DNA from: an uncultured Planctomycetaceae bacterium
GTDB lineage: Bacteria; Planctomycetota; Planctomycetia; Planctomycetales; Planctomycetaceae
DNA: 64,000 nucleotides
Reading direction: 5' to 3'
Assembly (NCBI GenBank): GCA_903858815.1
Contig: CAIOKE010000311.1
Span: forward strand, 1-64,000
Each line of letters opens with the position of its first letter. Position 1 is the first letter of the stretch. The position numbers and the translations under genes were made by a program. Shown here piece by piece: positions 45,033 through 55,650 of the stretch. The notes under the pieces were generated by a model that saw nothing but the letters and a program-made list of their open reading frames with translations, was not told the DNA's origin and did not search any database.

Positions 45033-46346
45033 TCAATCCGGCAAACGACGGATGCTGATGTTCCGGAAACTGACGGCGTCGCCGTGACCAGCGAAACCGA
45101 AATACCCGGTCTTACGTTCTTTCCCGGGATGCGGACGACCACCCATGTACTCAGTGACCTTCGCCAGATCTGCATTCAGAATCACATTTCCGTTCAATTC
45201 CACGCGAATCGAACTGCCGTTCACTGTAACTTCCTGGAAGTTCCACTGCCCAGCCGGACGCAGAAAGCCTCGCTCCGCCGCAACCATGCCATAGGCCGAG
45301 CCATGGTACTGGCGAGCATCAAGTTTTGCATAGTTGGCATGCTCTGAATCCAGAACCTGCAACTCACACATAGCATCGTAAGCAGGATCACCCTTGCCAT
45401 CCGTGCGAATCGCCAGACCATTGTTGCCGGACGGTGGAGTACTGAACTGAAGCCGAACCACGAAGTTCGCATACTCATCGGCAGTGTGCAGGATTCCGCC
45501 CTTGCCTTCGCGACAGCGAATTGCACCATCCACCACTTCATAGTTATCAACTGCCCCGGACCAGCCCTTCAGATCACTGCCGCTGAACACGGAAACAAAT
45601 CCGTCTGAGTCTCGCTCGCCCAGAATCTTCGCAGACTCTTCGGCACTGATCTCTCGCAGGAAAATATTCTTCCAGCGAATTTCACCGCCATGCGTCTGCA
45701 GACAGATCGGACCACTGGCGAACAATGGCTTCTGACGATCCCAGAAGTTCTCCATGATTGCATTATCAACAACCATCTTTCCGTTCAGCCAGACTGACGT
45801 GCGAGCACCAATCTGACGAATCCGGAAACTGTTCCATTCACCGAACGCCTTGTCAGCCAGCACAGCAGGATCCTTGCCCGGAGCCCCCGCGCTGTTGTTC
45901 CACAGACCGCCACTGCCCTTGTCAGCACCCAGTTTGAACTTGGCCTCTTCAGTGAAGTCCCAGATCTGAACCTGCGGATTGGCTTTCAGATAGATCCCCG
46001 AATCCGCCTTCGGCACCGTCCGATAGTCAATCAGCAGTTCGTAATCCGTGTACTCCCTGTCAGTTACCAGATACGCACCCTGACCATCATTCACAAGGTC
46101 ACCGTTCTGCACTGACCAGTGCTGCTTCGCGTCAGCAGTCCACTCCTCAATCTGCTTTTTTCGCATCTCTTCGGGCATGCGAGCCAGATCGCGGGGATCG
46201 AAATGCGGCATCCCGTGCCAGCCTTCCAGATCTTTTCCGTTGAAAATGGCATGGAAACCTTCTGGTGGTTCGGCAGCGCCTGCAACTGCAGACACCACTG
46301 TCAGGAACGCGGTGGCAAGGACTGCCAGGAATGGCGTTCGAAGCAT
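45033..46346 (-). CDS. two-domain DUF1080 (3-keto-disaccharide hydrolase-like) protein
   Basis: A 437-residue secreted protein with a signal peptide (residues ~1-24, ending VAGA). It has two DUF1080 domains in tandem. The first begins FNGKDLEGWHG and includes DYELLIDYRT and GIYLKANPQVQIWD. The second begins VFSGSDLKGWSG and includes NGLAIRTDGKG, ELQVLDSE and YFGFAGHGDAVSFRNI. The family includes enzymes acting on 3-keto-glycosides, and its fold is a beta-jelly-roll. It has its own terminator and is probably monocistronic. The double-domain form and the exact substrate are not determined by sequence. Confidence 0.9.
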   Translation of the reverse strand: MLRTPFLAVLATAFLTVVSAVAGAAEPPEGFHAIFNGKDLEGWHGMPHFDPRDLARMPEEMRKKQIEEWTADAKQHWSVQNGDLVNDGQGAYLVTDREYTDYELLIDYRTVPKADSGIYLKANPQVQIWDFTEEAKFKLGADKGSGGLWNNSAGAPGKDPAVLADKAFGEWNSFRIRQIGARTSVWLNGKMVVDNAIMENFWDRQKPLFASGPICLQTHGGEIRWKNIFLREISAEESAKILGERDSDGFVSVFSGSDLKGWSGAVDNYEVVDGAIRCREGKGGILHTADEYANFVVRLQFSTPPSGNNGLAIRTDGKGDPAYDAMCELQVLDSEHANYAKLDARQYHGSAYGMVAAERGFLRPAGQWNFQEVTVNGSSIRVELNGNVILNADLAKVTEYMGGRPHPGKERKTGYFGFAGHGDAVSFRNISIRRLPD

Positions 46347-46539
46347 AAGTACAATCTCCGGTAGGCGGGATCAGAATGTCAAAGCCCCCGTTTGAGCCCA
46401 TAAGCGCACTGCAGCACACCGCAGCATGCCTTAAACACTGCCTCAAACAGGATTTGGCCCGGCAGAATAGTCGAAATCTGACGCTCGTCCAACACCGAGA
46501 ACGGTTTGTGATGGAATTTTCATCACGGTTTCCTGCGAT

Positions 46540-48477
46540 TCACCCGCGTGGCTCTGCATCGTCTGCACCCGAATGCAACTCCCGAACAAACAGGACGCGC
46601 CCCGTCTGCTCAAGCTCCGGCTCCAACTGCAGACGAAACTCGCCAGGCAAATCCATCTCCAGCAGCAACAAAACGCGATCCTCAGGGATTCGCACATCAC
46701 CAATCCGCGTCCGCCCCGGCCTGACAAGGGCTCGTCGCAGCAGTCCCTGAGTCCTCTCGCGACGCTTCAATGCCTCCTCAGTCAATTCCTCTGCCGCGCC
46801 CCCGAATGCACCTGAGCTGATCCCGCCGGCACCAGCAGCCGGTGTCAGCAGCGGCATCGCAAAATTCTCATACTGCGGCCTCAGGAAATCCCCCAGAGAA
46901 ACTCGGCCCGACAGACGCAGTCGAAACTGACGATTTGACGCAGACCACTCCAGGGGCCAGATCTCCGATCGATACATCACCCACGCCGCATCGCCCTCCC
47001 GCCACGGTAACTGCACCCCACTGGAAATCACCAGCCCCGTCAGATTTCCCGCCGTCACTGAAAACTGACTCAGCCCCAGTCCCCAGTCTGCCAGCTGGAC
47101 ACGCGAACGCGACACAACCAGTTCACGACTGTAAGGAGGAATACGACAGCTGTACTCCGCCTCCGTTCCCACCGATGCCGTTGCCGTGACGCGTTCATCC
47201 TGCACACCGGAGGCCAGCAGCGTCTGTCGCTGCGACTCACGCATCGTGTAGTCCGCCCCCTCAGTTACAAACAATTGCCGAAATGCCAGCACATCCCAGT
47301 GCCGCGAATCCTCAGCCACCGCCACCATGTCCGCACGACACGAACGCACCTCCTGATAACCTCGCCGGCCAACCCAGAGGAACAGAGCACTGAACAGTAC
47401 CACCGCTCCGCCAATCGCCACCAACGGCCACGGAAATCGAATATCCCGCTGATTCGAAAACCACCACGCACCTGGGTACAACGCCAGCACATAGAACAAT
47501 GCGAGGCAGGCAATCAGCACACTGTTATGCTTCGGCTCAGATGTCGCCCGTAAACGTTCCAGAATCCCTTCGTCGTCACGCAGACGCTGATCTCCCGGCT
47601 GCAGCTGGACCCGCGCAACCTGCGACGTTTCATCCCCACGCTCCAGTGTCAGCACCGAGCTCACCAGCGATTCTGTCAGACCAGCACGCTGCAACTCATG
47701 TCGCACCACCTGACCAGCACCCACTGCAAATGTTTCAAAAGGCTCGTTCAAACCCGACAGAATTCCCGAAAACCGCAGCCGTTGACCATTCGCATCCAGC
47801 AGCAGATGCAGCTCACCACCCCGCTGTAACCAGCTCAGCATAGCCGCCTGCCTCGGCTCCTCCCAGTCAGGTACATGATCAAGAAATACCGCATGCAGAC
47901 CATGCGTCGCTGTTGACCACGGAGGAAATACTTCCTCAGACAAATGCTTCACTGTCGTCGGTACCCGCTCAAGACTGCCCGCACGATCCAGCAGCACTCC
48001 TGGCAGGATGCGTGCCTCACCCGGTTGCAGCCGATTGTCCTCCTCAATCAGTCGCGGCTGATCCAGCGGATCAAATGGAATCACTCCCTCCGACGTACGC
48101 AACTCCAGCTGCCATGTCGCATTCGGATCCGAAATCCACGGATAAAACTGCACCCAACGACGCCCGGCAGGCCCAAGAAATATCGACTGCGTATAGACAG
48201 CCCCCGATGCTCGCAGACTACCGCTGACCATCTGCAGCGTCAGGACTCCCTCCACAGGATCACCAGCCAGATTGTCCAGCAACAGCGAAAGTGGCTGAAA
48301 TTCGCCAGCCATCACCCGACCGTCAAATCCCCACACCTTCTCCGCCACCCGGACACGCCCGGCCAGTGCCATCTGCCCACATGCATCCGTCGCTGTCAGC
48401 AACAGACACAACACCACTCCAAACAGTGCACCAAACCACCGCAGGTGAACGGTGCTCGGACGCCCAGTGGCCGTCAT
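46540..48477 (-). CDS. auxiliary ABC membrane protein of the long operon
   Basis: A 645-residue protein with a signal peptide (GVVLCLLLTATDACG). An N-terminal beta-rich extracytoplasmic region has the pattern LDNLAGDPVEGVLTL. A middle stretch (AAMLSWLQRGGELHLLLD) resembles GATase/DUF4350-like folds. Two membrane segments near ~310-355 are followed by a second beta-rich region and a charged helical C terminus. The architecture matches the proteins at 22929 and 51467. The start ATG overlaps the permease stop (ATGA). It is the last gene of the array. A role as extracytoplasmic partner of the ABC pair is inferred. Confidence 0.72.
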   Translation of the reverse strand: MTATGRPSTVHLRWFGALFGVVLCLLLTATDACGQMALAGRVRVAEKVWGFDGRVMAGEFQPLSLLLDNLAGDPVEGVLTLQMVSGSLRASGAVYTQSIFLGPAGRRWVQFYPWISDPNATWQLELRTSEGVIPFDPLDQPRLIEEDNRLQPGEARILPGVLLDRAGSLERVPTTVKHLSEEVFPPWSTATHGLHAVFLDHVPDWEEPRQAAMLSWLQRGGELHLLLDANGQRLRFSGILSGLNEPFETFAVGAGQVVRHELQRAGLTESLVSSVLTLERGDETSQVARVQLQPGDQRLRDDEGILERLRATSEPKHNSVLIACLALFYVLALYPGAWWFSNQRDIRFPWPLVAIGGAVVLFSALFLWVGRRGYQEVRSCRADMVAVAEDSRHWDVLAFRQLFVTEGADYTMRESQRQTLLASGVQDERVTATASVGTEAEYSCRIPPYSRELVVSRSRVQLADWGLGLSQFSVTAGNLTGLVISSGVQLPWREGDAAWVMYRSEIWPLEWSASNRQFRLRLSGRVSLGDFLRPQYENFAMPLLTPAAGAGGISSGAFGGAAEELTEEALKRRERTQGLLRRALVRPGRTRIGDVRIPEDRVLLLLEMDLPGEFRLQLEPELEQTGRVLFVRELHSGADDAEPRG

Positions 48478-50420
48478 CGACCGACTCCCGAAAACAAACT
48501 CTTCACTGCCCCGGATTCCCACTCGGATTCATCCACCCGCCCCAGCAGCCACTGCGAACGTCGTAATACCAGCGCACGCAGTGTCCGCAGCAGTATCCAA
48601 TGCCACGCGACCACCCCCAGACACAGGAACAGCCTGAGCAAAGGAAAGTTTATGCCATACAGACCCTCGAGCGATTCTGTGGAATAACCATACGGCCGAG
48701 GCTCCATCGACCACAACAGCGACTGTGTCGCCTGCAGCGACCCATCAATCCGAAATAACTGGCGAACTGCATTACCCACCGTGACCTCCAGCGGGCCCCG
48801 CAGTTCCGACTGACCTGCAAAGATCCGCTCCTGACCCACCACAAACCATGAAACACCGGCAAGCCCGAGGGCCACGGTTACAGCCGCAAAAACCGATCGC
48901 GCCTGCGCACGCGCTCGACTTCCCACCAGCGCCGCCAGCCATGCCAGCAACTGCAGCGTGGTCCACGTCGAGAACACCGACAACACAGCATACGTCAGCA
49001 GCCACAACAGCTGATTCAGATTGGCCAGACTGACCCCCAGTCCCGACTGCACAGTCATCATCACTAATGTCAGGTTCACCGTCAGAATCGGAGTCGCCAG
49101 CACCAGCAACAGCCGTCGCATACCCGCCACCTTCTGCAGCAGAATGTCGCGCCCGCTCAGCGGCGTCGACAACAGTGCGTCCAGAGTCTCACGAGTACGC
49201 TCAGAACTGATCAGAGTTGATCCCTTCACAGTCACAATCATCAGTGCCAGCAACCACGCCAGCAGCCACAGCGGCGTCAACCCACTGGACGTGTTCGAAT
49301 TCACCGAATACATCACCGACATCAGACACACAAACAGTGTCGGAAACTCCAGTACCACCAGAATTCGGATCAGATACCGCGCTCGCCCCATCGACTTCTT
49401 CTCACGCTCTCGCCACGTCACCGGATCCTCGTCCGGATACGATTCACGATCCGCAATAATCTGCACACCACCCGCCCGATCATTCAATCGCTGGAAAAAA
49501 CCGTCCAGCATTCGAAATGCACGCAGCAACAGAGATGACTGACTGACAAACGCTCGCCGATACAACAGAAACCGCGTCGTCATCACACAAAACACCACCG
49601 TCAGCATCGCAGGAATCGTCAGAACAAACGTCACCCGGATCGGCTCCTGACCAGCCCGGGCAACAAAACTGGTCACAGCAGCCCCTGCCATGATTGACCC
49701 ACTCTGCCAGCCAAATGGGCCAGCTAACGCCCCCATCAGCAATTGCCAGATCACGTATGGCGTCGGGACCAGCACGGGATTCAGCCGAATCAACGTAAAG
49801 ATCACCGCCGACAGCACGTACGATGCGACAAACGCTCCCACCGTCGTCGTATACCACGCACTGCACATCAGACCAATCGACGCATACAGCAGACACTCCC
49901 ACAAAATCAGCCAGATCGTCGCCAGCAACACACGCTGATCCACACCACCCAGAGAATACACAAATGCCAGCATCGGAAATGTCAGCAGCAGAAAAGTCAG
50001 CATCGGTACCAGACGACTGAGCAGCTTCTCAAACACTATCGTCAGAGGTGTCAGCCGAGTCACAAACAGGGTGCCCAGCGTATTCCGCTCCTTCTCGATC
50101 GTAATCGAACCGCAAACCATCGATGGCATCAGCAACTGCACCGCCAGAAACAACAGCGGCACCAGTCGCGGAAACAACACTTCACCAGCACCCATCAGAC
50201 TGGCCGCAGGAACTCCCAATGCCCCACCGAAAGCCCACATGCCTCGTTGCTGCTGCTGCTGCTGCCAGGCACTCAGAACGTTCTGCGACACCCATAACAC
50301 CCACGCCAGCAGCACCATGGCCCCCAGACTGCGCACAACATAAGTGCGTTTTCGAGCACTCAGCTCGGTCAACTCACGACGCAGCAGCGGCAGCTCTGGA
50401 ACCAGTCGTGGGATCCTCAC
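48474..50420 (-). CDS. ABC-2 type permease of the long operon
   Basis: A 648-residue polytopic membrane protein with roughly 12 hydrophobic segments in two blocks, separated by a charged loop around residues 290-340 (SYPDEDPVTWREREKKSMGRARY, cited as EDPVTWRERE). The motif SITIEKERNTLGTL in the first half, and SSERTRETLDALL-like SSERTRETLDAL in the second, are typical of ABC-2 permeases. They repeat the same element, suggesting an internal duplication. It overlaps the ATPase stop at its start and the auxiliary gene at its end by ATGA. Substrate is unknown. Confidence 0.88.
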   Translation of the reverse strand: MRIPRLVPELPLLRRELTELSARKRTYVVRSLGAMVLLAWVLWVSQNVLSAWQQQQQQRGMWAFGGALGVPAASLMGAGEVLFPRLVPLLFLAVQLLMPSMVCGSITIEKERNTLGTLFVTRLTPLTIVFEKLLSRLVPMLTFLLLTFPMLAFVYSLGGVDQRVLLATIWLILWECLLYASIGLMCSAWYTTTVGAFVASYVLSAVIFTLIRLNPVLVPTPYVIWQLLMGALAGPFGWQSGSIMAGAAVTSFVARAGQEPIRVTFVLTIPAMLTVVFCVMTTRFLLYRRAFVSQSSLLLRAFRMLDGFFQRLNDRAGGVQIIADRESYPDEDPVTWREREKKSMGRARYLIRILVVLEFPTLFVCLMSVMYSVNSNTSSGLTPLWLLAWLLALMIVTVKGSTLISSERTRETLDALLSTPLSGRDILLQKVAGMRRLLLVLATPILTVNLTLVMMTVQSGLGVSLANLNQLLWLLTYAVLSVFSTWTTLQLLAWLAALVGSRARAQARSVFAAVTVALGLAGVSWFVVGQERIFAGQSELRGPLEVTVGNAVRQLFRIDGSLQATQSLLWSMEPRPYGYSTESLEGLYGINFPLLRLFLCLGVVAWHWILLRTLRALVLRRSQWLLGRVDESEWESGAVKSLFSGVGR

Positions 50421-51400
50421 GCTGTCTTCCCCTCGGTCAGCTTCATAAACGCCGTCTCCATATCCATCGCCTCCGGCTGCAGCATCGTCAGACGCGCACC
50501 CGCCGCCACCAGACCCGCATGCAGATCCGCAATCGATAAATCCTCCTCACGCAACCGCAATGCCCAGCGATCCACCTGCTGCTCAACCGATTCCACACCC
50601 GCAATCGCTCGCACCTTCTCCAGCAGCTCAGGCCCCGCATTGTCCGCCCGAATATGAACCACTCGCATCAACTGCAGCTGACGATAAATCTCATTCAGCG
50701 AACCCTCGGCAACCATTCGCCCCAGTTCGATAATCCCAATCCGAGTACATAACTGCGCTAACTCACTCAGAATATGACTGCTGATCAGAATCGTCTTCCC
50801 CATTTCACGCAAAGCCTTCAACAACTCCCGCATCTCAATTCGCGCTCGAGGATCCAGACCACTCGACGGTTCGTCCAGCAGCAGCACCTTCGGATCATGC
50901 AGCAGCACACGCGCCAGTGCCAGACGCTGCTTCATCCCCCGGGACAAACCATCCACCGGCGAATGGGCCTTGTGAGTCATGTCGGTCAACGTCAGCACAT
51001 CATCAATCGTGCCCTTTCGCTTCGCACTCGGAATTCGATAGGCCGCAGCAAAAAAATGCAGATACTCCAGACTCGTCAGATCCTCATAAACACCAAAAAA
51101 GTCAGGCACAAACCCCATCACATCCCGGACCTTCTGCGGCTGCCTCAAGACATCCAGACCACACACATACGCCTGCCCCTGAAACTTAGGCTGCAGTGTC
51201 GCCAACACCCGAAACGTCGAAGATTTCCCGGCCCCGTTCGGACCGATAAACCCAAACACCTCCCCCTCCGGAATATCCAGAGAAATCCCCTTCACCGCCT
51301 CGAACCGGCCGTAAGTCACTCGCAGATTCCTCAGACTTATCGCCGCCGGACGCACACCCGACAACTGCACACCCGCATCAGCCGCCTGCTCACCCTGCAT
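50417..51400 (-). CDS. ABC transporter ATP-binding protein of the long operon
   Basis: A 327-residue ATPase. Walker A is GPNGAGKSS, the signature is LSRGMKQRLALAR, Walker B is VLLLDEPSSGLDP, and the H-loop is SSHILSELA. The C-terminal ~90 residues form the accessory region found in ABC-2 partners. A GGAGGTGAG Shine-Dalgarno precedes the ATG at 51400, and 66 bases separate it from the upstream gene, so translation may re-initiate here. It overlaps the permease start by four bases. It is related in layout to the ATPase at 20195. Confidence 0.94.
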   Translation of the reverse strand: MQGEQAADAGVQLSGVRPAAISLRNLRVTYGRFEAVKGISLDIPEGEVFGFIGPNGAGKSSTFRVLATLQPKFQGQAYVCGLDVLRQPQKVRDVMGFVPDFFGVYEDLTSLEYLHFFAAAYRIPSAKRKGTIDDVLTLTDMTHKAHSPVDGLSRGMKQRLALARVLLHDPKVLLLDEPSSGLDPRARIEMRELLKALREMGKTILISSHILSELAQLCTRIGIIELGRMVAEGSLNEIYRQLQLMRVVHIRADNAGPELLEKVRAIAGVESVEQQVDRWALRLREEDLSIADLHAGLVAAGARLTMLQPEAMDMETAFMKLTEGKTA

Positions 51401-51466
51401 GACTCACCTCCGCCACAACCGCACTCACAACCGCACTCACACTCAACCCGCCGTCTACCGCCGGTT

Positions 51467-53758
51467 TCACCCCGCAGCGGGAACACCACTCCCCACAACA
51501 CGATACAATCGACGAAATACCTCCACACGCTCGCCGCGAGTCCGCACCACAACAAGCACATACTCCTCCGGATCATCCCCCGCAGACATCGCCAGATCCT
51601 CCAGAAAATCCGAGCCCTGTGGTGAGACCTGACTGAGTAAACTGAAAATCCCGTCCGCCACCTGCTGCTGACCTCCCAGCATCGACAGCAGTTGCCGAAA
51701 CAGATCACGACCATCAGCACCCAGACTGCTGGTCACCGCATGGACCTGCCCACCATGCATGACGATCGCCTGCAGATCACCCGCTGAACCGGACGACAAC
51801 TGCTGCAGCGCTGCGCTCAATCGAACCCGGCCGGCATCATCAATCACCAACTGCTCGTCATCCCAGTCGATCGCCGGCAACTCCACACCCTCCGGTTCCA
51901 GACTCAGACTCCGCAGACTCACCGGAGACCACTGCTGCACACCCTGCCGCAGCACGTAATTCTGTGGAAACAGACCCTCATATCGAGGTGGCTCGTCCGC
52001 CGGCAACGGCGTTTCACCGTACATCCCGTCTCCCAGAAACTGATCGCGAGACTGCACCAGCAGCGTTTTCCGCCGCTCTGCCTCAACCTCCCGACGTCCC
52101 CCAAAAAACAATGTCTCCAGTGTCGTCTGGCGAACCACACGCCCCTCGTCATCCATGTCCGTGATCATCATGACACCCCCGGTATCGTCGCTGCTCATAT
52201 ACGCGTGAGCCACAGCGATCGTCAACAGCGTAAACACAGCTGTGACCACCGGAAACAACACCCACGTAAACCGCCGCATGCGTAACCAGCCCAGCACGAA
52301 ATAATCGACCGGCCCAACTACCAGCACGTACCCAATCAGAATCACCGCAATCACTGGCACCGGCACAATCTGAATATCCGAAGGTAACAGCAACGCCTCA
52401 GACAACTTCAAAACATCCGAATTCTGCAATCGCAGACTCTGCAGCTTCAGATCATGAGATCGCCGCCAGCGACCGATCTGCTGCTCCTCGACATAATAAC
52501 GTGGCTGTGGTATCTCCGGTCGAGACATCTGACGCAGAAAAACATATCCCTCAGGCGTCGATACGTACTGGTCGTCACAGTAAATCCCGAACTCATCGCG
52601 ATCAGCCTCTGGAATATAGAAACGCACAATCTCCAGATCACTCAGCTGCCGACGAATCTGCCCCTGCGCTACATCACTGCTCTCGCGCACCTTCCACAAA
52701 AAACAGACGGCACGTCGCCAGACCTCACGGTCCCTCGCCACAACACTCAGATCTTCCACAAGTGGCAGCAGAATCACTCGCCCCAGACCAGCATGACTCA
52801 GTACCGGAATCCCCGCTCGATCGGCCACAATCAGCAAACGCCCGTCCGCATCCAGAGTCAGATCACTCTCCGCACCCAGACCCTGCTTCAGCAACTCCCT
52901 CAAAAAACCCAGATGCTGCGGCTGCAATCGCTCCCGACACTCAATCGCCAGACTGCCACCTGCTCGCACCCACGTCAACAGGGCTTTCTGGCAGGCCTCA
53001 GACAGCCTCCCCAGTCCACCATCACTCAATAACACCACGTCAAATGCACAATACCCAAGCGGATCCTCCGGCAGAGCACGCACATCCCATTCTGCCGCAT
53101 GATGGATCACCCCCGGTGACTGATCAGAATTGTCGCCCGTCGGTACATCACCCCGCAGATCCACCACCTCACCTTCCAACTCCTCACCCGAAACCGTGAC
53201 TGCACTCTGCATCACATCCCGCAACAGCAACTGCTCCTGCAGCAGTTGACGATTCACCGAGGCTTCACGGTTTCTGGGATCATCACTGGCACTGCACATC
53301 ACAAACGAACGCTCAAGCGAACTTGTCATCAGCAGATCAAAAGGCTCCGCCGGCCCCTTCCGCCCCGGAGCTGACGTCAGCTCAATCCGCTCGTCTTCCG
53401 TGACAAACCACGCTCGCACTGCCCAGTTGCGAGTATCCGAAGTATGCAGTGCCGGCAACAACAGGCTGAATTCATAATCCTGCCCGGCCAGCACAATCCC
53501 CTCCCGCACCACCGTCGCCAGTCGATCACTCTCCGAGGTCAGTTCCAGTGCATCAAAAATGTGCAACTCAAGCTGACCCTCCAGAAACTGTGGATCGTTG
53601 TACTCAAGACGCACGTTCACATGTATCGGCGACCCCGTGCGACCACGAATACTGGCCAGCTCCAGCTTCATCCCCACACGAGGCGGGGCTGCCACAGAAA
53701 CAGCTGCACACTGCAACAACAGCAGCAGCAGAGTACACACACCAGCACAGCGTCTCAT
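51467..53758 (-). CDS. large membrane protein with GATase-like region
   Basis: A 763-residue protein. A signal peptide (LLLLLLQCAAVSVAA) is followed by a beta-rich domain. A GATase/DUF4350-like part follows (FDVVLLSDGG, LTWVRAGGSLAIECRE, GLGRVILLPL). Two membrane segments near ~465-515 include the motif VVGPVDYFVLGWL. A C-terminal soluble half ends in VVVRTRGERVEVFRRLY. The start ATG overlaps the stop of the vWA gene by ATGA. It has the same general plan as the proteins at 46540 and 22929 but is longer. Its function is unknown; partnership with the vWA proteins upstream is inferred from coupling. Confidence 0.72.
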   Translation of the reverse strand: MRRCAGVCTLLLLLLQCAAVSVAAPPRVGMKLELASIRGRTGSPIHVNVRLEYNDPQFLEGQLELHIFDALELTSESDRLATVVREGIVLAGQDYEFSLLLPALHTSDTRNWAVRAWFVTEDERIELTSAPGRKGPAEPFDLLMTSSLERSFVMCSASDDPRNREASVNRQLLQEQLLLRDVMQSAVTVSGEELEGEVVDLRGDVPTGDNSDQSPGVIHHAAEWDVRALPEDPLGYCAFDVVLLSDGGLGRLSEACQKALLTWVRAGGSLAIECRERLQPQHLGFLRELLKQGLGAESDLTLDADGRLLIVADRAGIPVLSHAGLGRVILLPLVEDLSVVARDREVWRRAVCFLWKVRESSDVAQGQIRRQLSDLEIVRFYIPEADRDEFGIYCDDQYVSTPEGYVFLRQMSRPEIPQPRYYVEEQQIGRWRRSHDLKLQSLRLQNSDVLKLSEALLLPSDIQIVPVPVIAVILIGYVLVVGPVDYFVLGWLRMRRFTWVLFPVVTAVFTLLTIAVAHAYMSSDDTGGVMMITDMDDEGRVVRQTTLETLFFGGRREVEAERRKTLLVQSRDQFLGDGMYGETPLPADEPPRYEGLFPQNYVLRQGVQQWSPVSLRSLSLEPEGVELPAIDWDDEQLVIDDAGRVRLSAALQQLSSGSAGDLQAIVMHGGQVHAVTSSLGADGRDLFRQLLSMLGGQQQVADGIFSLLSQVSPQGSDFLEDLAMSAGDDPEEYVLVVVRTRGERVEVFRRLYRVVGSGVPAAG

Positions 53759-55650
53759 TCCAACACTCCTCGAGCACGCTGAAAGTACCACCACTCAAAC
53801 AACATCATCCCGAACGCCAGCAATGCCAGACCCCACCAGTACGGTCGATCAGCTTCAAGACCGTCAGCCGCACCCGTCGCCACCTTCATCTCAGCAAACT
53901 TCAACTCCTCCACAGCAGCAAGCGACGTCTCTGAGACACTCAATAGACCCGTTCCCACCACCGCCACTGTGTCACTGCCCTCCAGCACGTCATACCGACC
54001 CACCGTCGCCGCCGGGATCCCGGTCAGCATACCCGTCGCCGTCGTACGACCCGGAATCTGCTGGCCATCCGGTGTCTTCACCAGATACTCCCGATCCGCC
54101 TCAAGCAGAATCCCCGGTAACACACCCGTCGGAGCCGCTGAAACCTCAGACAACGCCGATTGCTTCATCGCAGATTCCACCGCATTCGCAGCCAGAATCG
54201 GAAAGCCCACACGAAATGGCAACGTCGAACGATCCGTATGAAACGTCAACCACCACGACGTCCGCAAACCCTCACGCTTCTGCAGCAACAATGGACCCGC
54301 ATTGCCGTCCACCAGCACCTCATAACCCCGCTCTTCCAGCTCCTTCACACCCACACCCGCGGCGTACTTCGGCTGTTCGCCAATCTGCACGTCCGACAAC
54401 TGCACATGCTGCAGCAAAGGAGCCGTTCGGTTCCAGTCCACAACCACACTGGCGGACTCCTCAAGCCCCACCAGACCGCGCACGTCCTCAGGGATCACAC
54501 CAATGTGCAGCACCACAGAAGCCCCCGAATCACCCGCCACCGCAGCGCCGACCGGATCACCATCCGTCACAACAAGGTCATAGTCACTCCCCGCAGGGGC
54601 TGCACCCTCGCTCAGCTCCACCTGCACATTCGGCAGAACTGCCATCGCACGCGCCCAGCCGGGCAAACCCGCAGCTACCCAGATCCGTAACGGTCGAGTC
54701 GCCGGCAATGACAGCCAGCACACATTGTCGGTTGCCAGCGAGTCCTCCGCCGCCGGAACCAGCCGAGCCTCAACAAGCACCGGACCAGTCGCTCGCACCG
54801 GTATCATCAGCCGCTCCGCGTCCCCCCGACCGACCTCCAGCTGCTCCGTGTAAGTCTGCTGGCCGTTCTCAAAAATCTGCAGCTCCGCCCCCCGCAGCTC
54901 ATCCTCGGACCCTGAAACACGCACAAACACTTCCCACTCATCAACACCGCTGCGGCGAGCACTTAATTCGGTAATCCCCAGATTCGCACCACCTGCATCC
55001 ACCCGCCGCACGTCCAGCGAAAATGGCAGTTCAAAATCCACCCGATCCGGCAGATTCCCATCCGTCAGCACCGTCACCTTCTCAATCGGAAACGAACCCG
55101 TGTACGCCGCTGCCATCCGCAGTACATCATCCAGATTCGCCGGCAGATCCGTAGGCCGGACACGCTCCAGCGCCCGCAGCAGCTCCCGACGATCGTCCGT
55201 AAACTCGGTCAGTCGCCTGCCCGTTGCTGCAAACGTAAATAACGCCAGCTTCTGACCACCACGCAGATTCTCAATCTGCTCACGGACCTGCTCACGAACA
55301 ACATCCAGACGACTCTGGCCTCCAGCTTCGTCCCGCGCCGCCATGCTGGCCGAACAGTCAATCAACAACGGAGTATACTCAGCCACGTCGGCCTGCGATG
55401 GCACAAAAGGCTGCATCAATGCCAGTACCAGCAAGCACAGCAACAGCACCTGCAGCAACAACAGCAGATTCCGACGAAAACGCTGGAACGGCGAATTCAC
55501 CCGCTGATCGTTCAGAACACTCTGCCACAACACCAGCGATGGAACATCCACACGCGGACGACGCAGCTTCAGAAAATACAGAATCACCAGCGGAATCAAC
55601 GCCAGAAAAAACCACGCACCGTACAGATTGACGAAGCTCAGAAACCTCAT
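53755..55650 (-). CDS. BatA-like vWA membrane protein
   Basis: A 631-residue protein. Two N-terminal membrane segments (FFLALIPLVILYFL and LLLLLQVLLLCLLVLALM) flank a cytoplasmic RRPRVDVPSLVLW motif typical of BatA/aerotolerance N-terminal domains. A vWA domain follows with MIDAS DCSAS. A long beta-rich region and a last membrane segment near the C terminus (LALLAFGMMLFEWWYF) complete it. The start ATG overlaps the DUF58 stop (ATGA). Together with MoxR and DUF58 it forms the core set known from Bat-type operons. Its client is unknown. Confidence 0.87.
   Translation of the reverse strand: MRFLSFVNLYGAWFFLALIPLVILYFLKLRRPRVDVPSLVLWQSVLNDQRVNSPFQRFRRNLLLLLQVLLLCLLVLALMQPFVPSQADVAEYTPLLIDCSASMAARDEAGGQSRLDVVREQVREQIENLRGGQKLALFTFAATGRRLTEFTDDRRELLRALERVRPTDLPANLDDVLRMAAAYTGSFPIEKVTVLTDGNLPDRVDFELPFSLDVRRVDAGGANLGITELSARRSGVDEWEVFVRVSGSEDELRGAELQIFENGQQTYTEQLEVGRGDAERLMIPVRATGPVLVEARLVPAAEDSLATDNVCWLSLPATRPLRIWVAAGLPGWARAMAVLPNVQVELSEGAAPAGSDYDLVVTDGDPVGAAVAGDSGASVVLHIGVIPEDVRGLVGLEESASVVVDWNRTAPLLQHVQLSDVQIGEQPKYAAGVGVKELEERGYEVLVDGNAGPLLLQKREGLRTSWWLTFHTDRSTLPFRVGFPILAANAVESAMKQSALSEVSAAPTGVLPGILLEADREYLVKTPDGQQIPGRTTATGMLTGIPAATVGRYDVLEGSDTVAVVGTGLLSVSETSLAAVEELKFAEMKVATGAADGLEADRPYWWGLALLAFGMMLFEWWYFQRARGVLE

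Noticed and set aside
53598..54974. 458-residue Pro/Ser/His-rich frame opposite the vWA gene
   Set aside because: Antisense shadow of two well-supported genes; no family motif.
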